A stretch of 45,190 bases of DNA from Bdellovibrionales bacterium (GTDB lineage: Bacteria; Bdellovibrionota; UBA2428): assembly GCA_018266335.1 (NCBI GenBank), contig JAFEAR010000240.1:1-45190 (forward strand). Reading direction: 5' to 3'. Both the position numbers and the translations under genes were made by a program. Positions 15,335 to 23,196 of this stretch are shown one piece after another (position 1 is the first letter of the stretch; each line of letters begins with the position of its first letter). Below the pieces are notes generated by a model that saw only the letters and a program-made list of their open reading frames with translations, did no database searches and was not told where the DNA came from.

Positions 15335-16198
15335 TTATACCCTGAAACGGCAAAAAGCGCCCGAGGGCACGCGGCGGCCCCCCGCCCCAGATTCGGGCAC
15401 GAACATTTCGCCCACTTCCAAGCTATCGGCCGGCAACGGCAGACTACCCGTAAGCAAGTTACGCAGAACTTCGGGCGTGAACCCCGGCGAATGACACGAC
15501 ATGTGAACAAGCGAGGGTTTAGGGACCAAAACCTTGGCAATAGCGTCTAGGAGATGACCGATGTCGTCCTCGATTTTAAACACTTCCTTGTTCGCACCCC
15601 GGCCAAAGGAGGGCGGATCGAGCAACACTCCGTCGTACTTGCGCCCCCGACGCTCTTCTTTCTTTAAAAAAGCCAAGCAGTCTTCGACCACGTAGCGAAT
15701 TCGCTCGCGAGGCAAGGCGTTGAGCTCGAGGTTTTCTTTGGACCAGTCCACGATGCCCTTGGCGGCATCGACATGGGTGACCTCGGCGCCTCCCTGCGCC
15801 AGCGAGAGCGAAGAGCCGCCGGTGTACGCAAAGAGATTCAAAATTTTCAGATTCGGAACTTTGCGGGCCGTTTCGCGAAACCACGCCCACTCCGAGGCTT
15901 GCTCGGCAAAGAAGCCCAAGTGCCCAAACGAGGTGAGTTTGGTTTTTAAACGCAACCCACCCAGCTCCGTAATCCAAGACTCGGGAAGCTTGCGCTTAAA
16001 TTCCCAGTGGCCTCCGCCCTTGTCCGAGCGTTGGTGCACAGCGTGCGCCTTGGCCCACTCCTTGGCGGGCAAGCGCGGACGCCAAAACGCCGCTGCGGAC
16101 TGACGCTCTACAATCCACTCCCCCACGCGTTCCAATTTACGGCCGTCGCCGCTATCCAGAAGTTCGTAGGGACCAGAGGACTGAGTGGGTTCGCTCAT
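15335..16198 (-). CDS. SAM-dependent RNA methyltransferase-like protein (RlmI-type fold)
   Basis: 287 residues. The Rossmann methyltransferase core starts with ILNLFAYTGGSSLSLAQGGAEVTHVDAAKG (motif I and the acidic end of strand 2), then VEDCLAFL and the motif IV block LLDPPSFGRG, which is typical of RlmI/RlmK-like 23S rRNA methyltransferases. A late HMSCHSPGF motif also matches that group (SCS in RlmI). The N-terminal ~100 residues replace the PUA domain with a beta-rich region. Its ATG overlaps the stop of the pseudouridine synthase gene as ATGA, so the two RNA-modifying proteins are translationally coupled. Exact target nucleotide unknown. Confidence 0.82.
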   Translation of the reverse strand: MSEPTQSSGPYELLDSGDGRKLERVGEWIVERQSAAAFWRPRLPAKEWAKAHAVHQRSDKGGGHWEFKRKLPESWITELGGLRLKTKLTSFGHLGFFAEQASEWAWFRETARKVPNLKILNLFAYTGGSSLSLAQGGAEVTHVDAAKGIVDWSKENLELNALPRERIRYVVEDCLAFLKKEERRGRKYDGVLLDPPSFGRGANKEVFKIEDDIGHLLDAIAKVLVPKPSLVHMSCHSPGFTPEVLRNLLTGSLPLPADSLEVGEMFVPESGAGGRRVPSGAFCRFRV

Positions 16199-16857
16199 AG
16201 GGATTTCATATCTCTCGGAAGGGGATCCGTAAAACGCATTTCTTCGTGGGTCATTGGGTGCGGAAAGGCAATTTCGCTCGAATGCAAAGCGGGGCGACCC
16301 CATTGCAGAAGCACCGGCTTTAGCTTGCCCGTGCCGTACTTCACATCGCCCACCAGGGGGAACCCCTCGTGAGCGGCCTGCACGCGAATTTGGTGGGAAC
16401 GCCCCGTCTCCAGCACCAAGCGCAGCAAAGTGAGCGGAATGCCCTGGTGCGTGGTCCATTCCACGGGCTCGGCCCGCAGCACAGCCTCTTTGGCTTCGGG
16501 ATGCGCAGAGGTCACCACGCGCACCACATTGCGCTGCTCGTCCTTTACCAGCTTGTGCTGCCAACGTTGGGGTGTGCGCAAATCGCCCTGCACCCAGGCA
16601 AGATAGCTCCGGTGCAATTTACCTTCTTGAAGCGCGCGCGTAAGCCGCTCAGCAGATTTGCTGCGTTTAGCGACCACCATGATTCCCGAAGTGTTGCGAT
16701 CGAGCCGGTGCACCAGCCCCACGTAATTGCGGCCGAAATACGCGCGCAGCCAATCTACCAAGTTTTCATCGCCCGTGGCTTCGCCCTGGCTTAAAAGGCC
16801 AGCCGGTTTAGACAGCACCACCAGGTGCGTGTCCTCAAAGATGATGCGCGGATCCAC
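16195..16857 (-). CDS. RluA-family pseudouridine synthase
   Basis: 220 residues, compact, without an S4 domain. The catalytic aspartate is D53 in HRLDRNTSG, the RluA-family motif II. Other family blocks are LVVLSKPAG at the N-terminus, the late LVLETGRSHQIRVQ and a final LHSSEIAFPHP. It isomerises uridine to pseudouridine in rRNA or tRNA; without the S4 domain it resembles RluA/TruC-type enzymes, and the target cannot be assigned. The start is GTG at 16857. Its last codons overlap the downstream methyltransferase start (ATGA), forming an RNA-modification operon. Confidence 0.88.
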   Translation of the reverse strand: MDPRIIFEDTHLVVLSKPAGLLSQGEATGDENLVDWLRAYFGRNYVGLVHRLDRNTSGIMVVAKRSKSAERLTRALQEGKLHRSYLAWVQGDLRTPQRWQHKLVKDEQRNVVRVVTSAHPEAKEAVLRAEPVEWTTHQGIPLTLLRLVLETGRSHQIRVQAAHEGFPLVGDVKYGTGKLKPVLLQWGRPALHSSEIAFPHPMTHEEMRFTDPLPRDMKSL

Positions 16858-16933
16858 GACGGTAGTTTACCACGCCCCGGTATACACAATGAGTATCCCG
16901 ACCCGGAGTTTTGTAGACCTCCGCATGAGCAAG

Positions 16934-16949
16934 CATGATGTGAATCATG
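16934..16949. promoter_or_regulatory. FNR/CRP-like operator upstream of hemN
   Basis: CATGATGTGAATCATG is a perfect 16-bp inverted repeat (6-4-6). Its core ATGAT-N4-ATCAT differs from the FNR consensus TTGAT-N4-ATCAA only in the outer base of each half. An overlapping TGTGA-N6-TCACT (16939-16954) is a near match to a CRP site. The centre lies about 46 nt before the hemN ATG. The same ATGAT-N4-ATCAT recurs before the cytochrome c gene. Confidence 0.65.
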
Positions 16950-16987
16950 TCACTTCAAAGCGCTCCCGCCTATTCTAGCGGCACCTT

Positions 16988-18331
16988 ATGCACACGCTCC
17001 TTCAGAAATACGATGTTCCCGGCCCGCGCTACACCAGCTACCCCACCGTTCCCGCCTGGACGGGTTTGCCCGATACTGAAACTTGGATAAAAGCCTTTCG
17101 TCGCCGGGCGCGCGAGACGGATTACGAGGCCTCGCTCTACCTGCACATTCCCTACTGCCGCTCGCTGTGCACCTTTTGCGGCTGCACCAAAGTTATTACG
17201 CGCGATAAAACCCTCGCAGCCCCCCTCATCCACGCCTTGCTGGCCGAGTTCCGCCTGTACCGCAATGCCCTGGGTCGCGATTTAAGCATTACGGACATTC
17301 ACTTGGGTGGCGGGTCGCCCACATGGCTCGACCCCGAAGAATTCACCTCGCTCATGCGGGGACTCCAGGACTGCGGCGCTCGCCCCGCGTCCGGCCAAGA
17401 AATCTCCATCGAAATCGACCCCCGCACGGTGACCGATGCGCACCTCGATGCGTATCGCGCGGCGGGAGTGAACCGCGTTAGTCTGGGCGTGCAGGACTTC
17501 AACCCCCAAGTCCTGCACGCCATCCGCCGGGAGCAATCCCTCGCGATGGTCACCGAGCTTGTGCAAAAATTGCGCGACCGCGGCATTCACCGTATCAACT
17601 TTGACTTAGTGTTCGGCCTTCCGCACCAAACCCCCGAAACCGTGGCGGCCACCGTGGCCGAGGTGATTAAACTTCAACCATCGCGCATTGCCTTTTATGG
17701 CTACGCGCACGTGCCGTGGATTAAGCCCGCCCAAAAGCTGCTCGAAACACAGGGCCTGCCCACGGGCATCGAAAAACGTGCCCTCTACGAAATGGGTCGC
17801 TCCGTGCTGCTCAAATTTGGATACCGCGAAATCGGCATGGACCACTTTGCCCTGCCCTGCGACGACCTCTACCTGGCGGCCCAAAGCGGCCAGCTCCACC
17901 GCAACTTTATGGGCTACACGGCGCACCAGGCCCCCTTGCTCATTGGCCTGGGACCCTCGAGCTTATCGGACTGCGGCTACGCCTTTGCGCAGAACGAAAA
18001 AGTTCCGCAAATGTATTTAGAACGCGTGGAACGTGGCGAGTGGCCCCTGAGCCATGGCCACGTGCTGAGCGAGCGCGAAATCGAACGACGCGGGTTAATT
18101 CTGAACACGATTTGCCGCATGCATACCCAACTGCCCCAAGCAGTCCTTTCGGAATCTGAACGCAATCAACTCGAGGCCCTAGAACAAGACGGCCTCGTTC
18201 GTTACGACGGAGCCGAACTCCGAGTAACCGAACAAGGCCGTCCTTTTTTGCGGAACATCTGCATGGTCTTCGACGACCATCTCAAAGCGAACCCCGGAGA
18301 GCGGATGCGTCGCTTTAGCCGGACCGTGTGA
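16988..18331 (+). CDS. hemN: Oxygen-independent coproporphyrinogen III dehydrogenase
   Basis: 447 residues; radical SAM enzyme that makes protoporphyrinogen IX from coproporphyrinogen III without oxygen. The N-terminus has PGPRYTSYPT, which is diagnostic of true HemN rather than HemW. The 4Fe-4S/SAM motif is C57xxxC61xxC64xC66 (CRSLCTFCGC). Further blocks are IHLGGGSPTWL, IEIDPRTV, RVSLGVQDF, and the FALPCDDLYLA stretch with GMDHFAL; the C-terminal HemN domain ends with RNICMVFDDHL. A perfect FNR-like palindrome lies upstream, consistent with anaerobic induction, and hemF covers aerobic growth. It converges on the cytochrome c gene with adjacent stop codons. Confidence 0.95.
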   Translation: MHTLLQKYDVPGPRYTSYPTVPAWTGLPDTETWIKAFRRRARETDYEASLYLHIPYCRSLCTFCGCTKVITRDKTLAAPLIHALLAEFRLYRNALGRDLSITDIHLGGGSPTWLDPEEFTSLMRGLQDCGARPASGQEISIEIDPRTVTDAHLDAYRAAGVNRVSLGVQDFNPQVLHAIRREQSLAMVTELVQKLRDRGIHRINFDLVFGLPHQTPETVAATVAEVIKLQPSRIAFYGYAHVPWIKPAQKLLETQGLPTGIEKRALYEMGRSVLLKFGYREIGMDHFALPCDDLYLAAQSGQLHRNFMGYTAHQAPLLIGLGPSSLSDCGYAFAQNEKVPQMYLERVERGEWPLSHGHVLSEREIERRGLILNTICRMHTQLPQAVLSESERNQLEALEQDGLVRYDGAELRVTEQGRPFLRNICMVFDDHLKANPGERMRRFSRTV

Positions 18332-18739
18332 TTATTTTTCGAGGGCGAGAATAAAATCGATCATCGCGGCGAGTTTTTCGTCGCTGATGCGATTCACCGG
18401 GTTCGGCGTCATCATGCCGTAGACTTTGCCTTCGGGAGATTTGGTCCAGTTCTTATTGATGCCAGGTTTGGAACCCGTCCGTACTTTGACCTTCAAATAG
18501 TCCTTAGCCGTTTGGCCTTTGAGGTACGCCAGCGTAGCGGCGTCGGGATTTTTGTAGCGCTTGGCAACATCCTTATAGGCCGGACCGATGAGAGTTTTGT
18601 CGATAGCATGGCAAGCCGCACAGCCCGAGGTCTGCATGGTCTTAATAGCTTCGGCCTGAGTCAAAGGGGCAGCCGATGCCGCGATGGCCGAGAAACAAGC
18701 AGTGGCAACTAAAGTACGCAGGGATAGGTCAAATTTCAT
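18332..18739 (-). CDS. Periplasmic class I cytochrome c
   Basis: 135 residues with a Sec signal peptide (cleavage after about SAA23). A single heme site CAACH lies at about residues 40-44, followed by LIGPAYKDVAKRY, and the distal Met ligand is probably in YGMMTPNPV. The C-terminal helix ISDEKLAAMIDFILAL completes a cytochrome c551/c552-type fold of about 112 mature residues. It would carry electrons between periplasmic or membrane oxidoreductases. A site with the same FNR-like half-sites as hemN's (18790-18803) lies 57 nt upstream, suggesting oxygen-responsive expression. Confidence 0.9.
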   Translation of the reverse strand: MKFDLSLRTLVATACFSAIAASAAPLTQAEAIKTMQTSGCAACHAIDKTLIGPAYKDVAKRYKNPDAATLAYLKGQTAKDYLKVKVRTGSKPGINKNWTKSPEGKVYGMMTPNPVNRISDEKLAAMIDFILALEK

Positions 18740-18789
18740 TTGGAGATCTCCTTCGGCGTGTATTTTCGGTCAATATGGACCTCTACTGT

Positions 18790-18803
18790 ATGATGAAGAT
18801 CAT
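18790..18803. promoter_or_regulatory. FNR-like operator upstream of the cytochrome c gene
   Basis: ATGAT-GAAG-ATCAT, perfect half-site symmetry and the same half-sites as the hemN box at 16934. It is centred 57 nt upstream of the cytochrome c start (minus strand) and 96 nt before the OprB-like porin start (plus strand), so it could serve either gene; a class II or III activation position fits the cytochrome gene better. Confidence 0.6.
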
Positions 18804-18892
18804 GTTTTAGAAATTTGCTGTAAATATCCGGGGAATTTCGCACGATAATCATTAACCTCTGACAATTTTCTGCCGATCAGTTGGGGGCACCT

Positions 18893-20041
18893 ATGATGAA
18901 ACATCTGGATAACTACGCATATATTATCGCATCCGCCTTATTGATTCCCTCGCTTGCCCGAGCCGAAATTTCGGCCAGCGTGGGCTACAAGGGAGAGGTC
19001 AATTCCACATTCGCTGGCGGCGCCAAGACCGGCACCACTTATCTCGATAATCTGGACCTTAAGTTAAGCGGCAACGCGAAAGCCGTCGGTGCTCCAGGCC
19101 TCTCGTTTCTCATTCATGCTCTAGGAAATCACGGGGGCGACCCCACCGAATACGTGGGCGATGCTCAAAGCACCAGCAATATCGAAAGCCCCGACACCTT
19201 CAAACTCTATCAGGTTTGGCTGCAACAAAATCTTTACGACGATTCGCTTTCTTTCCTAGCGGGCCTCTATGATTTAAACGGCGAATTTTACGTTACCAAT
19301 TCATCGGGTGTTCTACTCAACAGCTCGTTTGGCGTTGGGAAAGACCTATCGCAAACCGGAAAGAATGGTCCTTCGGTGTTTCCCACTACATCACTCGCCC
19401 TTCGCATGCGCCTCAAGCTCCAGCAGGATATCTACTTGCAGACCGGTGTTTTCGACGGCACCGCCGGCAATCCCGACAAAGTATACGGAACTCATATCCA
19501 CACCCCGAATGCCGACGATGGATTCCTGCTCATTTCGGAATTTGGCTACGCACACGAGGGCGAAGATCACCCAGCTAAGTACGCACTGGGGGTATGGACC
19601 TACACGGCCACCTTCGACCATCTTTCGCGCGTGGACATCCACGGCGACGTGATTCCCTCCACCAACTACGGGGTCTATTTACTCGGCGACCAATCGCTGG
19701 GATCCGGCTGGAGCACCTTCGGCCGCGTGGGTCTGGCTTCGGAAAAAGTAAATCCCTTCAAAATGAACTGGGCCCTGGGCGTAAATGCCAAAGGACTGAT
19801 TCCCAGTCGCGATAGCGACACTCTCGCGTTTGGCATCACCCAAGTGCGCATGGGCAACGCGTACCGCGAAGTCAATCCAGGTACGCTTGCGGCCGAGACT
19901 GCGTTTGAGCTCAGCTACCGCTGCGAATTTTACTCGCACTTTGCCCTTCAACCTGACCTCCAGTGGGTGCAACATCCCTCTGCCAACCCCGATATACATA
20001 ACGCCTGGGTGGGAGCACTCCGGGTGGAGGCCCTCTACTAG
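18893..20041 (+). CDS. OprB-like carbohydrate-selective porin
   Basis: 382 residues. A signal peptide ends near ARA. The rest is a run of amphipathic beta strands with many aromatic girdle residues. Recognisable OprB-type features are [21 protein letters not shown] near residue 75, the [34 protein letters not shown] block and LINSSFG-like segment, and [15 protein letters not shown] strand near the end ([16 protein letters not shown]). The C-terminus is aromatic (VEALY). It should form an outer-membrane channel for sugars or other small solutes. The ATG at 18893 has GGGGG 5 nt upstream. The chemotaxis receptor gene follows after 20 nt, suggesting co-expression. Confidence 0.75.
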   Translation: MMKHLDNYAYIIASALLIPSLARAEISASVGYKGEVNSTFAGGAKTGTTYLDNLDLKLSGNAKAVGAPGLSFLIHALGNHGGDPTEYVGDAQSTSNIESPDTFKLYQVWLQQNLYDDSLSFLAGLYDLNGEFYVTNSSGVLLNSSFGVGKDLSQTGKNGPSVFPTTSLALRMRLKLQQDIYLQTGVFDGTAGNPDKVYGTHIHTPNADDGFLLISEFGYAHEGEDHPAKYALGVWTYTATFDHLSRVDIHGDVIPSTNYGVYLLGDQSLGSGWSTFGRVGLASEKVNPFKMNWALGVNAKGLIPSRDSDTLAFGITQVRMGNAYREVNPGTLAAETAFELSYRCEFYSHFALQPDLQWVQHPSANPDIHNAWVGALRVEALY

Positions 20042-20061
20042 TAGGAATTTGGAGACACTAT

Positions 20062-21717
20062 ATGTTTGCAAAATTAACCGTTGGACAAAAAATCGGATCC
20101 CTTACGGCCCTTCTCGTAGCACTCCTCGTGGGCGCTATGGCCATCGGCATGCAAAACGCCTCCATGTTGGAGCGAAATATCGACGAATTATCCGACGTTG
20201 ATTTGCCCGCAACCAAGAACATGGCGCTGCTGGACATGATGCACGATGGTCTCCGTGCCGTCGCCTTCCGTGCCGTACTGGTCGCCCCCGCCAAAGACGA
20301 GGCCGCCCTTAAAGAGGTTCGGGACGAATACAAAGAAATGTCGGAGTCGGTGACCAAATATCTCGACACATTGAACAAACTTCCCATCGCCCCCGAAACA
20401 AAAAAAATGATCAGCGACGCTCGTCCTCTTCTCGATCAATACGTTAAGGATGTAGGTGCCGTGGTTAAAAGTGCCGAACTCGGCCACGCCCATGAAGCCT
20501 CGGCAGGAATGGTGCCCGTGCAGGAAATATTCGAAAAGCTAGAAAAAGACCTCGGAAAACTGGGCGACCGCATTACGGAAGATGTCGAGAAGAGCCAGAA
20601 GATCAGCGACGAGAACGCCAACCGAGCACGCTATGTTATGTGGATCACCTTGCTCGTAAGCGTTTGTCTAGCCACAATTGTTTCCGTAGTTATTGGACGC
20701 GACGTGAGTAAGGTTCTGGCCGGAATCGTGGCCCGTTTACAGAACGATGCCCAATCCGTAGACAACACGGCCGCGCAACTTCATTCAACTTCGAATCAAC
20801 TGCAAAGCTCCACGACTTCACAATCCTCCGCCTTGCAAGAAACGGCCTCCTCGGTCGAGCAAATTTCGGCCATGATTAAAAAAACGTCCGAAAGCTCGCG
20901 TGTACTGGAACAAGCAGCTAAAGAAAGTGCCCACTCGGCCCAAACAGGTCAAAAGGCAATTTCGGACATGCTATCTGCCATGGAATCGATTGCCCAAAGT
21001 AACCGTCTCGTGATGAGTCAGGTAGAGGACAGCAATCGGCAGATTGGCGACATCGTTCGAGTGATTGGCGAAATTGGCCAAAAAACCCAAGTCATCAACG
21101 ATATCGTGTTTCAAACTAAGCTGCTTTCCTTCAACGCTTCCGTAGAGGCCGCCCGCGCAGGAGAACACGGCAAGGGTTTCGCGGTTGTAGCCGAGGAAGT
21201 GGGCAACCTAGCCACCATGAGCGGCAATGCGGCCAAAGATATCTCGGGCATGCTGGACGAAAGCATTCGCAAGGTAGAACAAATCGTGAATCAAACTAAA
21301 GAGAAGGTCACCACCTTGGTGGCCGACAGTAAGACCAAGACCGACACCGGAACCACCGTGGCCAACCAATGCGGCCACTCTCTTACCGAAATTGTGAAAC
21401 ACGTGGACCACGTGAACAGCATGGTGTCCGAAATCACTTCGGCAGCACAAGAGCAGGCCACGGGCATGAGCGAGATCAACAAGGCCCTGAACCTTCTTAA
21501 CAAATCCACATTGGAAAACGCGCAAACGGCCGAGGAGACTTCAGACACGGCCAAGGCGCTAGCCGGTCAGTCTCGGCAACTTAACGAGGTGGTAGAGGAA
21601 CTCCAGCGTCTGACGACCAAAAATAAGGACTCGCAACCCTCCCAACTCAAGTTGGTGAGCACGGAGGATCCTGAACTTCAGGCTGACGCTAACAGCGAGG
21701 ACAAACTCGCCGCCTAG
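20062..21717 (+). CDS. Methyl-accepting chemotaxis protein
   Basis: 551 residues. TM1 at about 13-31, a 4-helix-bundle periplasmic sensor domain to about residue 190, TM2 at 193-215, no well-defined HAMP, then a long coiled-coil signalling domain. The hairpin tip is [36 protein letters not shown], which contacts CheA/CheW. Glu/Gln-rich helices on both sides would carry methylation sites. There is no C-terminal NWETF pentapeptide. It lies 20 nt after the porin gene with a GGAG Shine-Dalgarno, so the receptor may sense solutes entering by that porin (inference). A hairpin (21754-21781) follows the gene. Confidence 0.92.
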   Translation: MFAKLTVGQKIGSLTALLVALLVGAMAIGMQNASMLERNIDELSDVDLPATKNMALLDMMHDGLRAVAFRAVLVAPAKDEAALKEVRDEYKEMSESVTKYLDTLNKLPIAPETKKMISDARPLLDQYVKDVGAVVKSAELGHAHEASAGMVPVQEIFEKLEKDLGKLGDRITEDVEKSQKISDENANRARYVMWITLLVSVCLATIVSVVIGRDVSKVLAGIVARLQNDAQSVDNTAAQLHSTSNQLQSSTTSQSSALQETASSVEQISAMIKKTSESSRVLEQAAKESAHSAQTGQKAISDMLSAMESIAQSNRLVMSQVEDSNRQIGDIVRVIGEIGQKTQVINDIVFQTKLLSFNASVEAARAGEHGKGFAVVAEEVGNLATMSGNAAKDISGMLDESIRKVEQIVNQTKEKVTTLVADSKTKTDTGTTVANQCGHSLTEIVKHVDHVNSMVSEITSAAQEQATGMSEINKALNLLNKSTLENAQTAEETSDTAKALAGQSRQLNEVVEELQRLTTKNKDSQPSQLKLVSTEDPELQADANSEDKLAA

Positions 21718-21753
21718 TCCTTCCTGAATCGGCACAAACTACGTGTGAACGAA

Positions 21754-21781
21754 TTCGCCGCGATTAGCTTAAGGCGGCGAA
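21754..21781 (+). terminator. Hairpin after the chemotaxis receptor gene
   Basis: TTCGCCGC (21754-21761) pairs exactly with GCGGCGAA (21774-21781) across a 12-nt loop. No T-run follows, so it is at best a weak terminator or a processing/stability hairpin between the receptor gene and the next gene. Confidence 0.3.
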
Positions 21782-21794
21782 GCAATGTACCGAA

Positions 21795-23150
21795 ATGCCC
21801 CTCATGAAGAACGTTGCTTTGCCCCTAGCGCTGCTCTCCCTTACGGCATCGGCCGTGGTGCCCGAAATTCGCAATCCTGCCTCGGTGCCTTCCGATTTTG
21901 GCCGAGCCCAAGTTGTCATCGGTAGAGAGGACTGCGTCGCCATTCAACCGTGGCCGGGATACCAAGCAGATGAAGACCAAATTAAAGATGAAGATAAACT
22001 CTGCCAAATAAAATTCGAAGATCCGCACATGGCCCTCTGCCCCAAACTCTTCAGCACGAATCCGGGTGTAGAAATCTATTCCCTACCCGCCAACGAAAAC
22101 CGCGACACCTTCGTCAAAACGGAATGCAAAAAGGAAACCGCGCGTGCAGGCGAGAAAGAAGCCAAGTTCAAGCAAACCACCAGCTGCTCACATACCTCGT
22201 CGATTCTAGGGTACAACAAACTCGCAGCAGCTTTAGGCGTGCACCTGGAAGTTCCGGTCTCCGTGTATCGCACCATGGAAATTCGCACGCACGAAGACAT
22301 CGAAGAGATTGCCCACAAATATGCCGAAGAACTGATCGGCCAAACCTGGGCTGGCCTTACCAAACAGGTCGCCGCCCGCAACCCTAAGGTTGTTAAAGAC
22401 AGCTTCGTGTACGGCGCCCTGGTGGACAATCCGCGCGGTGAAACGCGGCATCCCTTCCTCAATCGCCGCGGCGCCCCTCGCCGGGCCGCGCCCTTCCTGG
22501 CGAGCCCCACTTGGGCCCAGGCCATTAACCCCAACCCCATCAACAAGGTCATCGCGCCGGCCCTCGCAAACGTGGGCGCCTTTGTAGCCGTACGCGATAG
22601 CGCCGAAATGGCCGTCATGGACCACATCATGGCGCAGCAGGATCGCTTCGGTAACATTGCCGCGAAGAAGTACATTTACTGGATCGAAAAGAACGCCGAC
22701 GGCACGCGCGAGCTCAAATCAATGAAGGCCAGCAAAGCGGCCGAACCCATTAAGGGTGATCCCGCCAAAACCACCATGCTCGCCAAGCTCAAAGCCCAGG
22801 GCATTCCCGTAACCGAAGTGCAACGAATGATTCTCAAGGACAACGACTGCGGCCTGCGCGAGGGCGACAACGACGTGCGCAACGAAGGCATGCTCAAGAA
22901 TCTCCACCACATCAATCCGAGTGTGTACGAGAACCTTCAAAAGATGGCGGCGGCTAACGATAACCTCGTTATGAGTTACCTGGAGCACCAACTCCTGATG
23001 AGCGTGACCGAAAGCAAAGGCGTCTGGACGCGGCTCAACGAAGCCGCGGACATTCTGAAGGCCAACTGCAAGGCCGGCAAACTGCACCTCGACCTAGAAG
23101 CCGATAGCTTTCTGGGGCTAGCTGCCGCCCCCGTCACTAAATGCGAGTAA
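21795..23150 (+). CDS. Secreted protein with HipA/FAM20-like kinase motifs
   Basis: 451 residues with a Sec signal peptide (about 1-20); mature protein has many cysteines, fitting the periplasm or exterior. I recognise no named family. The motif order recalls atypical kinases of the FAM20/HipA/PI3K kind: a possible strand-3 lysine (DTFVKTEC, about 105), a helix-plus-strand SILGYNKLAAALGVHLEVPVSVYR (about 136-160) that resembles the aAY.L...lGl.VP.tv block, a catalytic-loop-like MDHIMAQQDRFGN (about 275, D-x-x-x-x-x-x-D-R-x-x-N), and a metal-binding-loop-like LKDNDCGL (about 346). If real, it is an exported protein or small-molecule kinase. The multicopper oxidase gene follows after 46 nt. Start could be 21795 or ATG 21804; neither has a good Shine-Dalgarno. 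Confidence 0.5.
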   Translation: MPLMKNVALPLALLSLTASAVVPEIRNPASVPSDFGRAQVVIGREDCVAIQPWPGYQADEDQIKDEDKLCQIKFEDPHMALCPKLFSTNPGVEIYSLPANENRDTFVKTECKKETARAGEKEAKFKQTTSCSHTSSILGYNKLAAALGVHLEVPVSVYRTMEIRTHEDIEEIAHKYAEELIGQTWAGLTKQVAARNPKVVKDSFVYGALVDNPRGETRHPFLNRRGAPRRAAPFLASPTWAQAINPNPINKVIAPALANVGAFVAVRDSAEMAVMDHIMAQQDRFGNIAAKKYIYWIEKNADGTRELKSMKASKAAEPIKGDPAKTTMLAKLKAQGIPVTEVQRMILKDNDCGLREGDNDVRNEGMLKNLHHINPSVYENLQKMAAANDNLVMSYLEHQLLMSVTESKGVWTRLNEAADILKANCKAGKLHLDLEADSFLGLAAAPVTKCE

Positions 23151-23164
23151 ACAAACCCCACTCG

Positions 23165-23188
23165 ATTCCCACGGACATCCGTGGGAAT
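23165..23188. promoter_or_regulatory. Inverted repeat overlapping the multicopper oxidase ribosome-binding region
   Basis: An 11-bp perfect inverted repeat (arms 23165-23175 and 23178-23188, 2-nt centre), further extended by CCCC (23156-23159) against GGGG (23191-23194). In RNA this would bury the purine-rich GTGGGAAT/GGGGAG stretch ahead of the ATG at 23197. With no T-run, it is a poor terminator; it may be a translational control element or a metal-regulator operator. Confidence 0.45.
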
Positions 23189-23196
23189 GTGGGGAG

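Noticed and set aside
15325..16564. Longer starts for the methyltransferase and SDR genes
   Set aside because: The extensions are translations of the upstream genes in another frame; ATGA coupling and family alignment place the starts at 16198 and 15324.
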